A model generated the notes under the pieces. The model worked only from the letters and a program-made list of their open reading frames with translations. It made no database searches and was not told the origin of the DNA. The position numbers were made by a program, and so were the translations under genes. From Streptomyces sp. R21 (GTDB taxonomy: Bacteria > Actinomycetota > Actinomycetes > Streptomycetales > Streptomycetaceae), in NCBI RefSeq assembly GCF_041051975.1, contig NZ_CP163435.1, forward strand, positions 5,298,501 to 5,362,500: a stretch of 64,000 bases of DNA. The letters run 5' to 3'. Positions 7,469-16,409 of the stretch are shown in pieces. Position 1 is the stretch's first letter. The number at the start of each line of letters is the position of its first letter.

Positions 7469-8173
7469 TCAGGCCGCCCGCCAGTACCCGAGCGCGTGCA
7501 TCCGGTCCTTGGGGACGCCCAGTTCCTTGCGGACGTACGAGGACAGGGTCCGGGTCGTCGCCGTGTCGCAGGCGATCCAGACGTACGCGTCGGGGTGGAC
7601 CCGCAGCAGGCCGGGGAGGTCCTCCCGCACCCGGTCGACCAGGCGGTCGCCGGTGCGGATCTCGTGGCGGGCGGGGTCGGTGCGGAACGGGAGACCGTCG
7701 GCGGCGCCCCCGAACCAGATCGTCGCCGGGGACGAGTCCAGCGCTGCCAGCAGGGAGTTGACGGCGGGCAGGGAGGCCGGGTCGCCGATCGCGAAGACGT
7801 GGGTCGGGGCGGGATCGGGCTCCTCGAAGCCCGTGCCGTGGACCGTGGCCTCGATCGTGTCGCCGGGCTTCGCCGCCCGCGCCCAGTCGCTGGCGACGCC
7901 TTCGTGGAGGGCGAACTCCAGGCTGAAGGCGCCGGCCGCCGGGTCCGGGTCGACGAGGGTGTACGCCCGCTGGTGGGGCCTGCCCGCGTTGTCGAACCAG
8001 AGGCGGACCCACATGGTCGGATGGATGCCGGTCGCCGCGAGCATGCCGCCGTCGGTGAGGTGGACGCGCCGGTAGTCCGGGGTCACGTCCTCGGCGTCCG
8101 TCACGGTGCACGTGAAGTCCTTCGCGCGCAGCAGCCTGAGGACCGCGCCCTCCCAGCCGTGACCCTGGCCCAT
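7469..8173 (-). CDS. Siderophore-interacting protein (FAD/NADPH ferric-siderophore reductase)
   Basis: A 234-residue cytoplasmic flavoprotein of the SIP family, which reduces Fe(III)-siderophore to release iron. The FAD domain occupies the first half, with QRAYTLVDPDPAAGAFSLEF as the FAD-binding RxYT element. A SIP C-terminal NAD(P)-like domain follows (THVFAIGDPASLPAVNSLL, then ATIWFGGAAD), ending KELGVPKDRMHALGYWRAA, the typical SIP ending. The ATG at 8173 is preceded by GGGGACGGGGC. An ATG at 8212 would add 13 residues but lacks a ribosome site and lies against the iron box. The gene is divergent from the acylase operon and shares its iron-box control. Confidence 0.92.
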   Translation of the reverse strand: MGQGHGWEGAVLRLLRAKDFTCTVTDAEDVTPDYRRVHLTDGGMLAATGIHPTMWVRLWFDNAGRPHQRAYTLVDPDPAAGAFSLEFALHEGVASDWARAAKPGDTIEATVHGTGFEEPDPAPTHVFAIGDPASLPAVNSLLAALDSSPATIWFGGAADGLPFRTDPARHEIRTGDRLVDRVREDLPGLLRVHPDAYVWIACDTATTRTLSSYVRKELGVPKDRMHALGYWRAA

Positions 8174-8217
8174 GCCCCGTCCCCTGCCCCTCGCGTACGC
8201 TCTCGCCACCATTTAAG

Positions 8218-8236
8218 TTAGGTTAGCCTAACCTGA
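8218..8236. promoter_or_regulatory. Iron box (DmdR1/IdeR-type operator)
   Basis: TTAGGTTAGCCTAACCTGA matches the actinobacterial iron-box consensus TTAGGTTAGGCTAACCTAA at 17 of 19 positions and contains a 14-bp perfect palindrome. It lies between the divergent SIP gene and the acylase operon, 30 bp from the GTG of the latter. Repression of both directions by an iron-loaded DtxR-family regulator is expected from known streptomycete sites. Confidence 0.9.
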
Positions 8237-8265
8237 AAAAGGTGGGGAAGAAGTGGGGATGAAAC

Positions 8266-10395
8266 GTGGCCGTCGAGATCTACCGTGACGACTGGGGGAT
8301 CCCGCACCTGCGCGCCGGCAGCGCACGCGAACTCGCCCACGCCCAGGGCCGTGTCACCGCCCTCGACCGCGCCTGGCAGCTGGAGGTCGAACGGCACCGT
8401 TCGCAGGGCACCTCGGCCGCTTTCCTCGGCGCCGAAGCCGTCGGCTGGGACCGCCTGGCCCGCCGCGCCCGCCTCGACGACACCGCCCGCCGCTGCTTCG
8501 CCGCCCTGGAACGGCGCGACCCCGAGACGGCCGACTGGATCGTGGCGTACGTCGACGGCGTGAACGAAGGGCTCGCGGAAGGGGCCCGGCACGCCCCCGA
8601 GTTCGCGGCGGCCGGGCTCGCCCCCGGGCGCTGGGAGCCCTGGTCCCCGTTCGGTGTCTGGCTCGGCACGCACATCCTGTTCGCGGGCTTCCCCGCCAAG
8701 CTGTGGCGCGAGGAGGTCGCAGGGCAGCTGGGCGCGGACGCGGTCGGGCTGTTCGCCACCGACGGTCCCGGCACCTCCGGCAGCAACGGCTGGCTCGTCT
8801 CCGGCGAGCGCACCGCCACCGGACTCCCGGTCATCGGGGGAGACCCGCACCGCTTCATCGAGGACCCCGGCGTCTACCAGCAGATCCACCTGGCCTGCCC
8901 CGAATTCGACGTCGTCGGCCTCGCCGTCCCCGGTATCCCGGGCATCGCCCACTTCGCCCACACCGGCCATGTCGCCTGGGCGATCACCAACGCCATGGCC
9001 GACTACCAGGACCTCTACCGCGAGCGGCTGCGACGCCGGGGCACGCGGGTCGAGGCCCTCGGCCCCGACGGCGAGTGGCGGCCCGCCGCACGGCACTTGG
9101 AGACGGTCGAGGTCGCGGGGGGAGAGCCGGTCGAGGTCGAGGTGATCGAGACCGACCGCGGACCCGTCGTCATCGGAGGGGTGGGCGAGGAGGGTGCCGA
9201 GGAAGGGGCCGTCGGGGGCGAGGCCGTCGGTCCGATCAGCCTCCGCCACCCGCCCCGCGTCACCGAGGACCTCGGCTTCAGCGCGCTGCTCCCCCTGCTG
9301 CGGGCCCGCCGGGTCGCCGACGTGGACCGGGCCTTCGACGCCTGGGCCGAGCCGGTGAACGTCGTGCAGGCCGCCGACACCGAGGGTGGGCTGCTGCACC
9401 GGGTCGCCGGCAAGGTGCCGGTGCGCGCCGCGGCGAACCGTACGCGGATCGTCGCCGCCTGCGAGCCCGGGCACGAGTGGCAGGGCTGGCACGAGATGCC
9501 GTACGGCACGGTCGACGACGGCCTCGCCGTCATGGCGAACCAGCGCGGCCCCGCCACTCCTCTCGGCGTCGAGTTCGCCCCGCCGCACCGCGCCACCCGC
9601 ATCCGACAGCTCCTGTCCGCGCAGGACAAGTGGTCGGCGGTGGACATGCCCGCCCTCCACATGGACACCCATCTAGCTTCCGCGGCAGCCCTGTTGGACC
9701 ACATCGCTGCGCTGACGGACGAGCGGCTCAGCCCGGCCGCCGCCGAACTCACCGCCCAACTCCTGTGCTGGGACCGGCGGATGGAGGCGAGCAGCACCGG
9801 GGCCGCCGTGTTCGCCGCCGTGCGCAGTGCGGTCGTACGACGGCTCGCGGCACACCCCGCCTTCGCGTGCCTGGCCGATCCGCCCGCCTACCCCGAGATC
9901 TTCCGGCCGTGGCTGGCGCTCACCCCGCGGATCGCCTTCGCCCTCGAACACCTCCTCACGGCAAGGGAGTTGTACGGCATCGACCGCGCGGCCGTGGTCC
10001 GGGACGCCGTCGAGGAGGTGGCCGCCGTACAGCAGACCGGCACGTGGGGCGACACTCACCGCCTGGCCCCCTGGCGGGCGCTCGCCACCATGTCGTACGA
10101 CGAACCGGGTCTGTCCGGGGACCACGACTGCGTGCTGTGCACCTCCGCCGTGCCGGGCCTCACCGACCTGGCCGCGCGCGGGCCGGCCGCCCGCTACGTC
10201 TGGGACCTGGCCCGCCGCGACGACAGCCTCTGGGTGGTGCCCTTCGGCGCCTCCGGCATCCCCGGCTCGCCCCATCACCGCGACCAACTCCCCTTGTGGC
10301 TCACGGGAGATCTGGCACCGGTCGTCACCGACTGGAGCCGCCTTGAGCCGACTGAGCCACTGAGCCGCCCGACGAACACGAAGGAACACGGATGA
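8266..10395 (+). CDS. Penicillin-acylase-family Ntn amidohydrolase
   Basis: A 709-residue Ntn hydrolase of the penicillin/acyl-homoserine-lactone acylase family, which hydrolyses side-chain amides. It starts at GTG with MAVEIYRDDWGIPHLRAGSA, the classical start of the alpha chain (YRDxxGxPHI). Self-cleavage is expected before Ser173 in GTSGSNGWLVSG, giving the nucleophile Ser-Asn-x-Trp of the beta chain. No signal peptide is visible, so the protein appears cytoplasmic, unlike PvdQ or PvaA. It overlaps the next gene by ATGA and is the first gene behind the iron box. That context favours a siderophore acyl amide over a beta-lactam as substrate (inference). Confidence 0.88.
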   Translation: MAVEIYRDDWGIPHLRAGSARELAHAQGRVTALDRAWQLEVERHRSQGTSAAFLGAEAVGWDRLARRARLDDTARRCFAALERRDPETADWIVAYVDGVNEGLAEGARHAPEFAAAGLAPGRWEPWSPFGVWLGTHILFAGFPAKLWREEVAGQLGADAVGLFATDGPGTSGSNGWLVSGERTATGLPVIGGDPHRFIEDPGVYQQIHLACPEFDVVGLAVPGIPGIAHFAHTGHVAWAITNAMADYQDLYRERLRRRGTRVEALGPDGEWRPAARHLETVEVAGGEPVEVEVIETDRGPVVIGGVGEEGAEEGAVGGEAVGPISLRHPPRVTEDLGFSALLPLLRARRVADVDRAFDAWAEPVNVVQAADTEGGLLHRVAGKVPVRAAANRTRIVAACEPGHEWQGWHEMPYGTVDDGLAVMANQRGPATPLGVEFAPPHRATRIRQLLSAQDKWSAVDMPALHMDTHLASAAALLDHIAALTDERLSPAAAELTAQLLCWDRRMEASSTGAAVFAAVRSAVVRRLAAHPAFACLADPPAYPEIFRPWLALTPRIAFALEHLLTARELYGIDRAAVVRDAVEEVAAVQQTGTWGDTHRLAPWRALATMSYDEPGLSGDHDCVLCTSAVPGLTDLAARGPAARYVWDLARRDDSLWVVPFGASGIPGSPHHRDQLPLWLTGDLAPVVTDWSRLEPTEPLSRPTNTKEHG

Positions 10396-11033
10396 TGTCC
10401 GAGCCGTACGCCCACGCCCGCGCCGCCGTCCACGAGCAGGCCGTCGACGGCTTCGGGACCGTCCGTATCCTGCCCCTCGACCCGCACGCCGACCTGGACG
10501 TCGTCCACGCCTGGGTGAGCGAGGAGCGCGCCGTCTTCTGGGGCATGAACGGGCTGAGCCGGGAGCAGATCCTGGAGGCGTACGTCCATCTGGACTCGCT
10601 CGACACCCACCACGCCTTCCTCGCGGTCAGGGACGGCGAACCGGCCGCCCTCTTCCAGACGTACGAGCCCGAGGCCGACCGGGTCGGCGAGTGCTACGAC
10701 GTCGAGCCCGGCGACATCGGCGTTCATGTTCTCATCGGCCCGAGCCGCCCCACCGGCCCGTCCGGATCAGGCGGCGCCCGCCCCGGCTTCTCCGCCGCGC
10801 TGCTGAGCGCGTTCACCGCGTATGTGCTGCTCGGGCTCGACCGGCGCCGGGTCGTCGTCGACCCCGACGAGCGCAACGAGAAGGCCGTCGCCCGCTTCCT
10901 CCGACAGGGGTTCGTGGCCGGCCCGTCCGTCGTGCTGCCCGAGATCGACCTGCCGGACGTGTACCTGCCCGAGAAGCGCGCCCGGCTCGCCTTCCTCACT
11001 CGCCGATCGGCCTTCGGGGACGTCGTACGGTGA
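10392..11033 (+). CDS. GNAT acetyltransferase, siderophore-biosynthesis type
   Basis: A 213-residue GNAT protein of the IucB/AlcB/MbtK subgroup, whose members acylate hydroxylysine- or hydroxyornithine-type siderophore precursors. The fold markers are VRILPLDPHADLDVVHAWVSEERAVFWGM, then HHAFLAVRDGEPAALFQTYEPEADRVGE, and GFSAALLSAFTAYVL in place of the usual acetyl-CoA loop. VVVDPDERNEKAVARFLRQGF follows, the conserved end. It overlaps the acylase stop by four bases and the cupin gene begins four bases after its stop. Both neighbours are thus translationally coupled. Confidence 0.85.
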   Translation: MMSEPYAHARAAVHEQAVDGFGTVRILPLDPHADLDVVHAWVSEERAVFWGMNGLSREQILEAYVHLDSLDTHHAFLAVRDGEPAALFQTYEPEADRVGECYDVEPGDIGVHVLIGPSRPTGPSGSGGARPGFSAALLSAFTAYVLLGLDRRRVVVDPDERNEKAVARFLRQGFVAGPSVVLPEIDLPDVYLPEKRARLAFLTRRSAFGDVVR

Positions 11034-11037
11034 CCGG

Positions 11038-11517
11038 GTGACTCCTGAAGACCTGATCGGCCACTACGAGTTGGAGCCCATCCCCCGCGAGGGCGGCCTC
11101 TTCCGCCGTACGTGGGCGGGGCCCGAGCGCGCCGACGGCCGCCCCGAAGGTTCCGCGATCGTCGCCCTGCTCACCGCCGAGCCGGGCGACTACTCGGCCC
11201 TCCACCGGCTCCCCGCCGACGAGATCTGGCACTTCTACCTCGGCGACCCGATGGACATGCTCCTCCTCGCCCCCGACGGAACATCCCGCGCGGCCGTCCT
11301 CGGCCCCGACATACTCGGCGGCCAGCACCTGCAGCTCACCGTCCCCGCGGGCACCTGGATGGGCGCGCGGGTCGCCGCGGGCGGCGCCTGGTCCTTCTTC
11401 GGCTGCACGATGGCCCCCGGCTTCACCTACCGCGACTACGAGCACGGGGACCCCGCCGAACTGGCCGTCCGCTACCCCGCGGAGGCGGTGCGGATCGCCG
11501 CGCTGGGCCGCCCGTGA
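11038..11517 (+). CDS. Cupin (DUF985-family) protein
   Basis: A 159-residue single-domain cupin starting MTPEDLIGHYELEPIPREGGLFRRTW, which is the DUF985 opening. The first cupin motif is ALHRLPADEIWHFYLGDPMDML, carrying His and Glu metal-ligand candidates. The second part includes LQLTVPAGTWMGARVAAGGAWSFFGCTMAPGF. Members bind metal or a small ligand, but no reaction is established for this family. The GTG start is four bases after the GNAT stop, and the stop overlaps the SDR start by GTGA. It is therefore the third gene of the iron-box operon; a role in siderophore tailoring is inference. Confidence 0.85.
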   Translation: MTPEDLIGHYELEPIPREGGLFRRTWAGPERADGRPEGSAIVALLTAEPGDYSALHRLPADEIWHFYLGDPMDMLLLAPDGTSRAAVLGPDILGGQHLQLTVPAGTWMGARVAAGGAWSFFGCTMAPGFTYRDYEHGDPAELAVRYPAEAVRIAALGRP

Positions 11518-12275
11518 CAGCGGCCGGACTCCTCGCCGGGCAGGTCGCCCTCGTGACCGGGGCCGCGGGCGGGATCGGCCGGGGGATCGCACTGCGGCTC
11601 GCGCGGGCCGGGGCGGCGGTCGCGGTCCACACCCGTACGTCGGACGCGGCTGAAGTGGTGGACGCCGTACGGGAGTCGGGTGGAACGGCGGTCGCACTGC
11701 GGGGCGATCTGCGGGACGAGGACGCGTGCCGCCGGGTGGTCCGTGAGGCCGCGGAGTGGGGCGGGAGGCTGACTTCCCTGGTCAACAACGCGGGCGTGCA
11801 GCCGGTTCAGCAACTGCCCGGCATGTCCCTGGCCGACTGGAGGGCCGTCGTCGACACCAACCTGTCGAGCGTCTTCGCCTGCACCCAGGCCGCCGCCGAG
11901 GTGATGCGGGAGACCGGCGGCGGCACCATCACCCACATCGCCTCCATCGAGGCCGCCCACCCCGCCCCGCTGCACGCCCACTACGCCGCCTCCAAGGCCG
12001 CCGTCGTCATGCACGCCCGCGCCGCGGCCCTCGAATACGGGCCGCACGGCATCCGCGTGAACACCGTCTCGCCAGGCCTGGTCGACCGCGAAGGACTCGC
12101 CGAGGCCTGGCCGGACGGCGTACGACGCTGGCAACAGGCCGCGCCCACAGGGAGGTTGGGGCGCCCCGAGGACATCGGCGACGCCTGCGTGTTCCTCGCC
12201 TCGCCGCTGGCGTCCTGGATCAGCGGCCACGACCTGGTGGTGGACGGAGGCGTGTCCGCGCGGCCGACCTGGTGA
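11514..12275 (+). CDS. Short-chain dehydrogenase/reductase
   Basis: A 253-residue classical SDR (3-oxoacyl reductase-like) binding NAD(P)H. It shows the cofactor loop VTGAAGGIGRGIA (about residues 14-26), the LVNNAG element (about 88), and the catalytic Ser/Tyr/Lys set in HIASIEAAHPAPLHAHYAASKAAVV. The PG motif IRVNTVSPGLVDREGL and the C-terminal SWISGHDLVVDGGVSA follow. The presence of Thr rather than Asp after strand 2 (HTRTSD) suggests NADPH use. It is the last gene of the iron-box operon, overlapping the cupin gene. The substrate is not predictable. Confidence 0.9.
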   Translation: MTAAGLLAGQVALVTGAAGGIGRGIALRLARAGAAVAVHTRTSDAAEVVDAVRESGGTAVALRGDLRDEDACRRVVREAAEWGGRLTSLVNNAGVQPVQQLPGMSLADWRAVVDTNLSSVFACTQAAAEVMRETGGGTITHIASIEAAHPAPLHAHYAASKAAVVMHARAAALEYGPHGIRVNTVSPGLVDREGLAEAWPDGVRRWQQAAPTGRLGRPEDIGDACVFLASPLASWISGHDLVVDGGVSARPTW

Positions 12276-12390
12276 GCGGGAGGCTCATGCGTCGAGCGCG
12301 GGTACCGAGGCGGGCGCGGTGAGCGCTTCACGGTGCGCGTCCGTATACCCGTACACCTGGAGACCCGGATCCGGAGACGGAGAGCGAGAC

Positions 12391-14319
12391 GTGGGCGAAC
12401 GGCAGGAAGAAGGACACCGTGGCGCACGAGGCGGCGGACAAGGAGGAGAGCCCGGCCGGCGACGGCGGGTCGTTCGGCGCATGGTGCTGCTGGGCGCCGT
12501 GCTGGGCCTGCTCCTCCTCGGCGGCGCCGGCACCGCGTCCGCGCACGCCGCCCTCAGCGGCACCGACCCGGGCGACGGAACCGTCCTCAAGTCCGCCCCG
12601 GGCGCCGTCACCCTGACCTTCACCGAGTCCGTCGGTCTCCTCGACGACTCCTTCCGCGTCCTCGACCCCGACAACCGGCGCGTCCACACCGGCGCACCGC
12701 AACACGCGGACGACCGCTCCGACACCGCCCGCGTGACCCTCCCCCGCGACCTGGGAACCGGCACGTTCACGGTGGCCTGGCGGGTCGTCTCGGCGGACAG
12801 CCACCCCGTCTCCGGCGCCTTCACCTTCGCCGTCGGCAAGCCCTCCGCCACCCAGGCGGTGCTGCCGGACACCCCCACCGAGGACCCGGTCACCGGCAGC
12901 CTCTACGACATCGCCCGCTACGCCGCGTACACCGCCCTCGCCCTCCTCATCGGCACCGCCGTCTTCGCCCTGGTCTGCCGCCCGAACGACACCGGCCCCC
13001 TGAAGCAGCCGCTCCTCGCCGGCTGGTGGACCCTGCTCGCCGCCACGCTCGCGCTGCTCGTGCTGCGCGGCCCGTACGAGACGGGCAGCGGCCCGGCGAC
13101 GGCCTTCGACCCGTCCGCCCTGCGCCACACACTGACCAGCCGACCAGGTGCCGTACTGCTGGCAAGGCTGGTGCTGCTGGCAGCGGCGGCCGCGTTGTCG
13201 CTACGGCTGAAGGGGCGGCCGGAGCGGGAACAGCGCACCCCCGCCCTCCTCGCCACGGGCGCCGTGCTCTCCGTCGCCCTCGCGCTGACCTGGGCCGCCG
13301 CCGAGCACGCCTCCGCCGGCATCCAGGTGCCCCTGGCGATGACGTCCTCGGTGCTGCACCTGCTCGCCATGGCGGTCTGGCTCGGCGGCCTGGCCGCCCT
13401 GCTCACCACCCTCTACCGCTCCCGTTCGGCCGCCCCCCTCCCCGCGACCGCCCTCCCCCGCTTCTCCCGCCTCGCCTTCACCTCAGTGACCGTCCTGACC
13501 GTCACCGGCATCTACCAGTCCTGGCGCGGCCTCGGCTCCTGGCACGCCCTCACCTCCACGTCGTACGGCGACATCCTGATCGCCAAGCTGTGCGCGGTGG
13601 TTGTGCTGCTGACGGCGGCGGCCTTCTCACGGAGGTGGACGGCGCGGCTGGCGGTGGCGGAGGCGCCGGAGGAGGAGAAGGACAAGGAGAGGGAGCGGGC
13701 GAAGGAGAAGGTGCTGGAGCGGGTGGGGGGATCGGCGGCGGCGGAGGCCCCGGTGGTCCCGACGGCCGAGGTGGTCACCGGGGCCTCCGCCGACGACGTA
13801 CCGCCCGACGACGTACCGCCCCTTCCGGTCCGTAATCTGCGCCGCTCCGTTCTGGCCGAAGTCACCGTCGGCATCGTGGTGCTGGTGATCACCACCGTGC
13901 TCACGGGCACGCTGCCGGGGCGGGCCGCGACCGAGGCGTCGGCCGCCACAGCGACGGGGTCGGCCGCGGGGGCGCCCACCTCGTCCACCACGGTGATCCC
14001 CTTCGATGTGGGCACCCCGGGCGGTCGCGGCAAGGTGCAGATCACGCTCGAACCGGGCCGGGTCGGCGAGAACACCGTCCAGGCCGTGGTGTTCGGCTCC
14101 GACGGCGGCATCTCCACCGTCCCCGAACTGCGCCTCTCCTTCACCCTCGCCGACCAGAAGATCGGCCCCCTGGACGCCGGCCTCACCGACCAGGGCGGCT
14201 ACTGGGGCACCGAGGCGGTCAACCTGCCCTTCCCCGGCACCTGGACGATGAAAGTGACGGTGCGGGTCTCCGAGCTGGACCAGGTGAGCGAGTCGAAGAC
14301 GGTACGGATCGCGCGCTGA
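12391..14319 (+). CDS. CopC-CopD fusion copper resistance/import membrane protein
   Basis: A protein of about 642 residues, similar in design to YcnJ. It has an Arg-rich signal sequence (RRMVLLGAVLGLLLLGGAGTASA) followed by a CopC domain that begins at His (HAALSGTDPGDGTVL, where the first His normally binds copper). That domain runs to VVSADSHPVSGAFTFAVG, with the second copper-site His. About eight membrane helices of the CopD domain follow. An acidic/basic loop near 13660-13800 precedes one more helix and an extracytoplasmic YtkA-like beta domain (FDVGTPGGRGKVQITLEPG). The start is uncertain: GTG 12391 has GGAGA upstream, and the reading stays open to 12319. It lies downstream of the SDR operon with a 115-bp gap. 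Confidence 0.85.
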   Translation: MGERQEEGHRGARGGGQGGEPGRRRRVVRRMVLLGAVLGLLLLGGAGTASAHAALSGTDPGDGTVLKSAPGAVTLTFTESVGLLDDSFRVLDPDNRRVHTGAPQHADDRSDTARVTLPRDLGTGTFTVAWRVVSADSHPVSGAFTFAVGKPSATQAVLPDTPTEDPVTGSLYDIARYAAYTALALLIGTAVFALVCRPNDTGPLKQPLLAGWWTLLAATLALLVLRGPYETGSGPATAFDPSALRHTLTSRPGAVLLARLVLLAAAAALSLRLKGRPEREQRTPALLATGAVLSVALALTWAAAEHASAGIQVPLAMTSSVLHLLAMAVWLGGLAALLTTLYRSRSAAPLPATALPRFSRLAFTSVTVLTVTGIYQSWRGLGSWHALTSTSYGDILIAKLCAVVVLLTAAAFSRRWTARLAVAEAPEEEKDKERERAKEKVLERVGGSAAAEAPVVPTAEVVTGASADDVPPDDVPPLPVRNLRRSVLAEVTVGIVVLVITTVLTGTLPGRAATEASAATATGSAAGAPTSSTTVIPFDVGTPGGRGKVQITLEPGRVGENTVQAVVFGSDGGISTVPELRLSFTLADQKIGPLDAGLTDQGGYWGTEAVNLPFPGTWTMKVTVRVSELDQVSESKTVRIAR

Positions 14320-14420
14320 AGCCCGGCCCGGTGGAGATGTTGAAACAACAACGTGGTGAACCCTTGGCCAACGCCGTACGCTCCCCCTGATCGATCAAGA
14401 ACTCCCCGGGGGGAACATTC

Positions 14421-15206
14421 ATGCGCACCACCACACGCCTTGCCCTGCTCGGCACCAGCGTCGCGCTGGTCGCCACCGCGGCCGGTGCCACCGCCGCGCA
14501 GGCGGAGGACGGCGGCGCGGGCAACATCACGATCGACAAGGTCGTCGTCAACGGCGGCAAGCCGGTCGTGGTGGGGACCACCAACGTGGTGTCCGCCAAG
14601 GTCACCGTGACCGCCTCGGACGATTCGGGCATCGCCGAGACCACGTACATCAGCGCCTTCGGCCCGAACCCGAACTTCGCGCAGATCTGGTACGACGACG
14701 GTGACATCACGTGCGTCAAGGCGAGCGCCACCACGTCGACCTGCACGGGCACGCTGACCTTCGACCCGCAGGCGTCCACCGGCTTCGTCAACAACAGTGC
14801 GGCGGCCACCTGGAACCTCAGCACGCTGGTCTCCGCCAACGACCTCGACTTCATCCACCGGGACGCGGCCACCACGTTCAAGGTGCAGCGCTACTCGAAG
14901 CTGACGGTCAACGCCTCTCCGGAGCCGGTGAAGAAGGGCAGGACCATCACGGTCACCGGCAAGCTCTCCCGGGCCAACTGGGAGGACAACCTGTACCACG
15001 GCTACACGAACCAGCCGGTGAAGCTGCAGTTCCGCAAGAAGGGCAGCGACACCTACACCACGGTGAAGACCATCAACTCCAACTCGACGGGCGAGCTGAA
15101 GACGACCGTCACCGCCTCCACCGACGGCTACTTCCGCTACAGCTTCGCGGGCACGTCGACGACACCGGCGGTCAACGCGACCGGCGACTTCGTGGACGTC
15201 CAGTAG
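14421..15206 (+). CDS. Secreted beta-rich hypothetical protein
   Basis: A 261-residue exported protein. The signal peptide is MRTTTRLALLGTSVALVATA with likely cleavage after AAQA (about residue 28). The mature part starts GGAGNITIDKVVVNGGKPVVVG and looks like two Ig-like or bacterial-adhesin beta domains. A cysteine pair (ITCVKASATTSTCTG) probably forms a disulfide. The second domain resembles the repeats of streptomycete surface proteins (KKGRTITVTGKLSRANWEDN...QPVKLQFRKKGSDTYTTVKT). The gene has its own upstream region with a GGGGGGAAC ribosome site before the ATG. Function unknown. Confidence 0.8.
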   Translation: MRTTTRLALLGTSVALVATAAGATAAQAEDGGAGNITIDKVVVNGGKPVVVGTTNVVSAKVTVTASDDSGIAETTYISAFGPNPNFAQIWYDDGDITCVKASATTSTCTGTLTFDPQASTGFVNNSAAATWNLSTLVSANDLDFIHRDAATTFKVQRYSKLTVNASPEPVKKGRTITVTGKLSRANWEDNLYHGYTNQPVKLQFRKKGSDTYTTVKTINSNSTGELKTTVTASTDGYFRYSFAGTSTTPAVNATGDFVDVQ

Positions 15207-15262
15207 CCACGCAGCGACGACCCGCACCGCCGCGAGGGTCGCGAGCGGTGCGGTGCCGTTCG

Positions 15263-15288
15263 GGTGACGTCGGCATGCGGACGTCACC
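15263..15288. terminator. Perfect inverted repeat, probable terminator or operator
   Basis: GGTGACGTC and GACGTCACC are perfect nine-base arms separated by GGCATGCG. It lies 57 bp after the stop of the secreted-protein gene and 46 bp before the next small ORF. There is no T-run after it, so it could be a factor-dependent terminator or a regulator site. Confidence 0.4.
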
Positions 15289-15333
15289 GTGAGGCACTTC
15301 ACTGGGACGGGGGCCGAGAGCGAAGGAGACGTC

Positions 15334-15438
15334 ATGGCTCGCTGGACGGCTCGTGCGGTACCGGCGGCGCGACCCGAGCCGGACCAGGGCGAAGGCGGTG
15401 CGGTGACGGCCGGGGCGGGCACGGCGCCGCGGTACTGA
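15334..15438 (+). CDS. Possible 34-aa small protein
   Basis: ATG at 15334 is preceded by a strong AAGGAG ribosome site at optimal spacing, and reads MARWTARAVPAARPEPDQGE to a TGA at 15436-15438. The composition is Ala/Arg/Pro-rich without hydrophobic segments. It ends six bases before the GTG of the membrane protein gene at 15445, so it could serve as a translational leader for it. It is supported only by the ribosome site and the tight spacing. Confidence 0.4.
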   Translation: MARWTARAVPAARPEPDQGEGGAVTAGAGTAPRY

Positions 15439-15444
15439 CGCGCC

Positions 15445-16374
15445 GTGCCGTCCACGGAACGAAACCTTCTTCGCCAGGCTCTCGCCGATCCCCGGGGACT
15501 GCCCGAGCAACTGGCCCTGTTCGCCGTACGGCACCGGGGCGAGGCGGCCCGGCGGGCGGTGGCGGCGCTCCCGGCGGACGCCGAACATGCCGACCGGTAC
15601 CGCGAGGTGATTCGCCGGGGGCGTCGCGCCACGGCGTCCGAGGGCGCGTTCGTCGGCGGTCCGATGCTGGTGTTCGCCCCGTTCGCCTTCTGCGCGGCCC
15701 TGCTCCGTCAGTCCCGTACGGTCCTGGAACTCGCCGCCCTCGACGGCCGCGACCCCACGGACGAGGAACGGGCGGCCGAACTCCTCGTCCTGCAGGGCGT
15801 CTACGAGGACGTGGGCACCGCTCGCGCCGCACTGACCGCCCAGCGCCCGCCTCCGCCGGTGCGCCGGCTGCGCCTGACGACGCTGTGGGACCTGACATGG
15901 CGGATGGCCCGGCTGCTCGGGCTGCTCACGCCCACCACCGGCCGGTCGCGCTGGTGGGCACAGGCGGGCCGCCTGCTGCTGACGTGCACGGTGATCCTGG
16001 TGGGCATGGTCGCGCCGCTGGTCTGGCTGCCGTACCTGGCGGTCTCCTACGACCGCGCCACGGACCGCCTCACCGACCGCGCCGTCCGCTACTACTTCGC
16101 GGACGCGCGCGTCCGCCGCCACACCCGCGGCCGTAGACGTGGACGGCTGGACCCGGCCGCGCTGGTGGGCGTGGGCCGGGCCCTGCTGTCGCTGCTCGTG
16201 CCGGTGGCCCTGATCGCCGGAGTCGCGCTCACCGATGTGCGGATCGCCGAGAGCAGCTGGCCGGTGCTGGCGATCGCCCTGACCACCGGGTCGCTGGCGG
16301 TGGGAGCCGTGTGGCAGTGGCGGCGGCACCGGTCCTCGCACGGTCCTCACGGTTCTCGCGAACGGGGCGAGTGA
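15445..16374 (+). CDS. Hypothetical membrane protein
   Basis: A 309-residue protein I do not recognise. The first 60 residues are a charged helical region (LLRQALADPRGLPEQLALF). Membrane segments follow at about 70-88 (GGPMLVFAPFAFCAALL), 174-196 (LLLTCTVILVGMVAPLVWLPYLAV), and a pair near 250-295 (ALLSLLVPVALIAGVAL and WPVLAIALTTGSLAVGAVW). An Arg-rich cytoplasmic loop (RRHTRGRRRGR) and an Arg/His tail flank these. It starts with GTG directly after the 34-aa ORF. No enzymatic motif is seen. Confidence 0.6.
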   Translation: MPSTERNLLRQALADPRGLPEQLALFAVRHRGEAARRAVAALPADAEHADRYREVIRRGRRATASEGAFVGGPMLVFAPFAFCAALLRQSRTVLELAALDGRDPTDEERAAELLVLQGVYEDVGTARAALTAQRPPPPVRRLRLTTLWDLTWRMARLLGLLTPTTGRSRWWAQAGRLLLTCTVILVGMVAPLVWLPYLAVSYDRATDRLTDRAVRYYFADARVRRHTRGRRRGRLDPAALVGVGRALLSLLVPVALIAGVALTDVRIAESSWPVLAIALTTGSLAVGAVWQWRRHRSSHGPHGSRERGE

Positions 16375-16409
16375 GCTCGACCACCCCGCGGTGGCGGCCC
16401 CGGCCTCGA

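Noticed and set aside
12419..12616. Separate small gene overlapping the start of the CopC/CopD gene
   Set aside because: It lies out of frame inside the signal-peptide region and is Pro/Ala/Arg low complexity.
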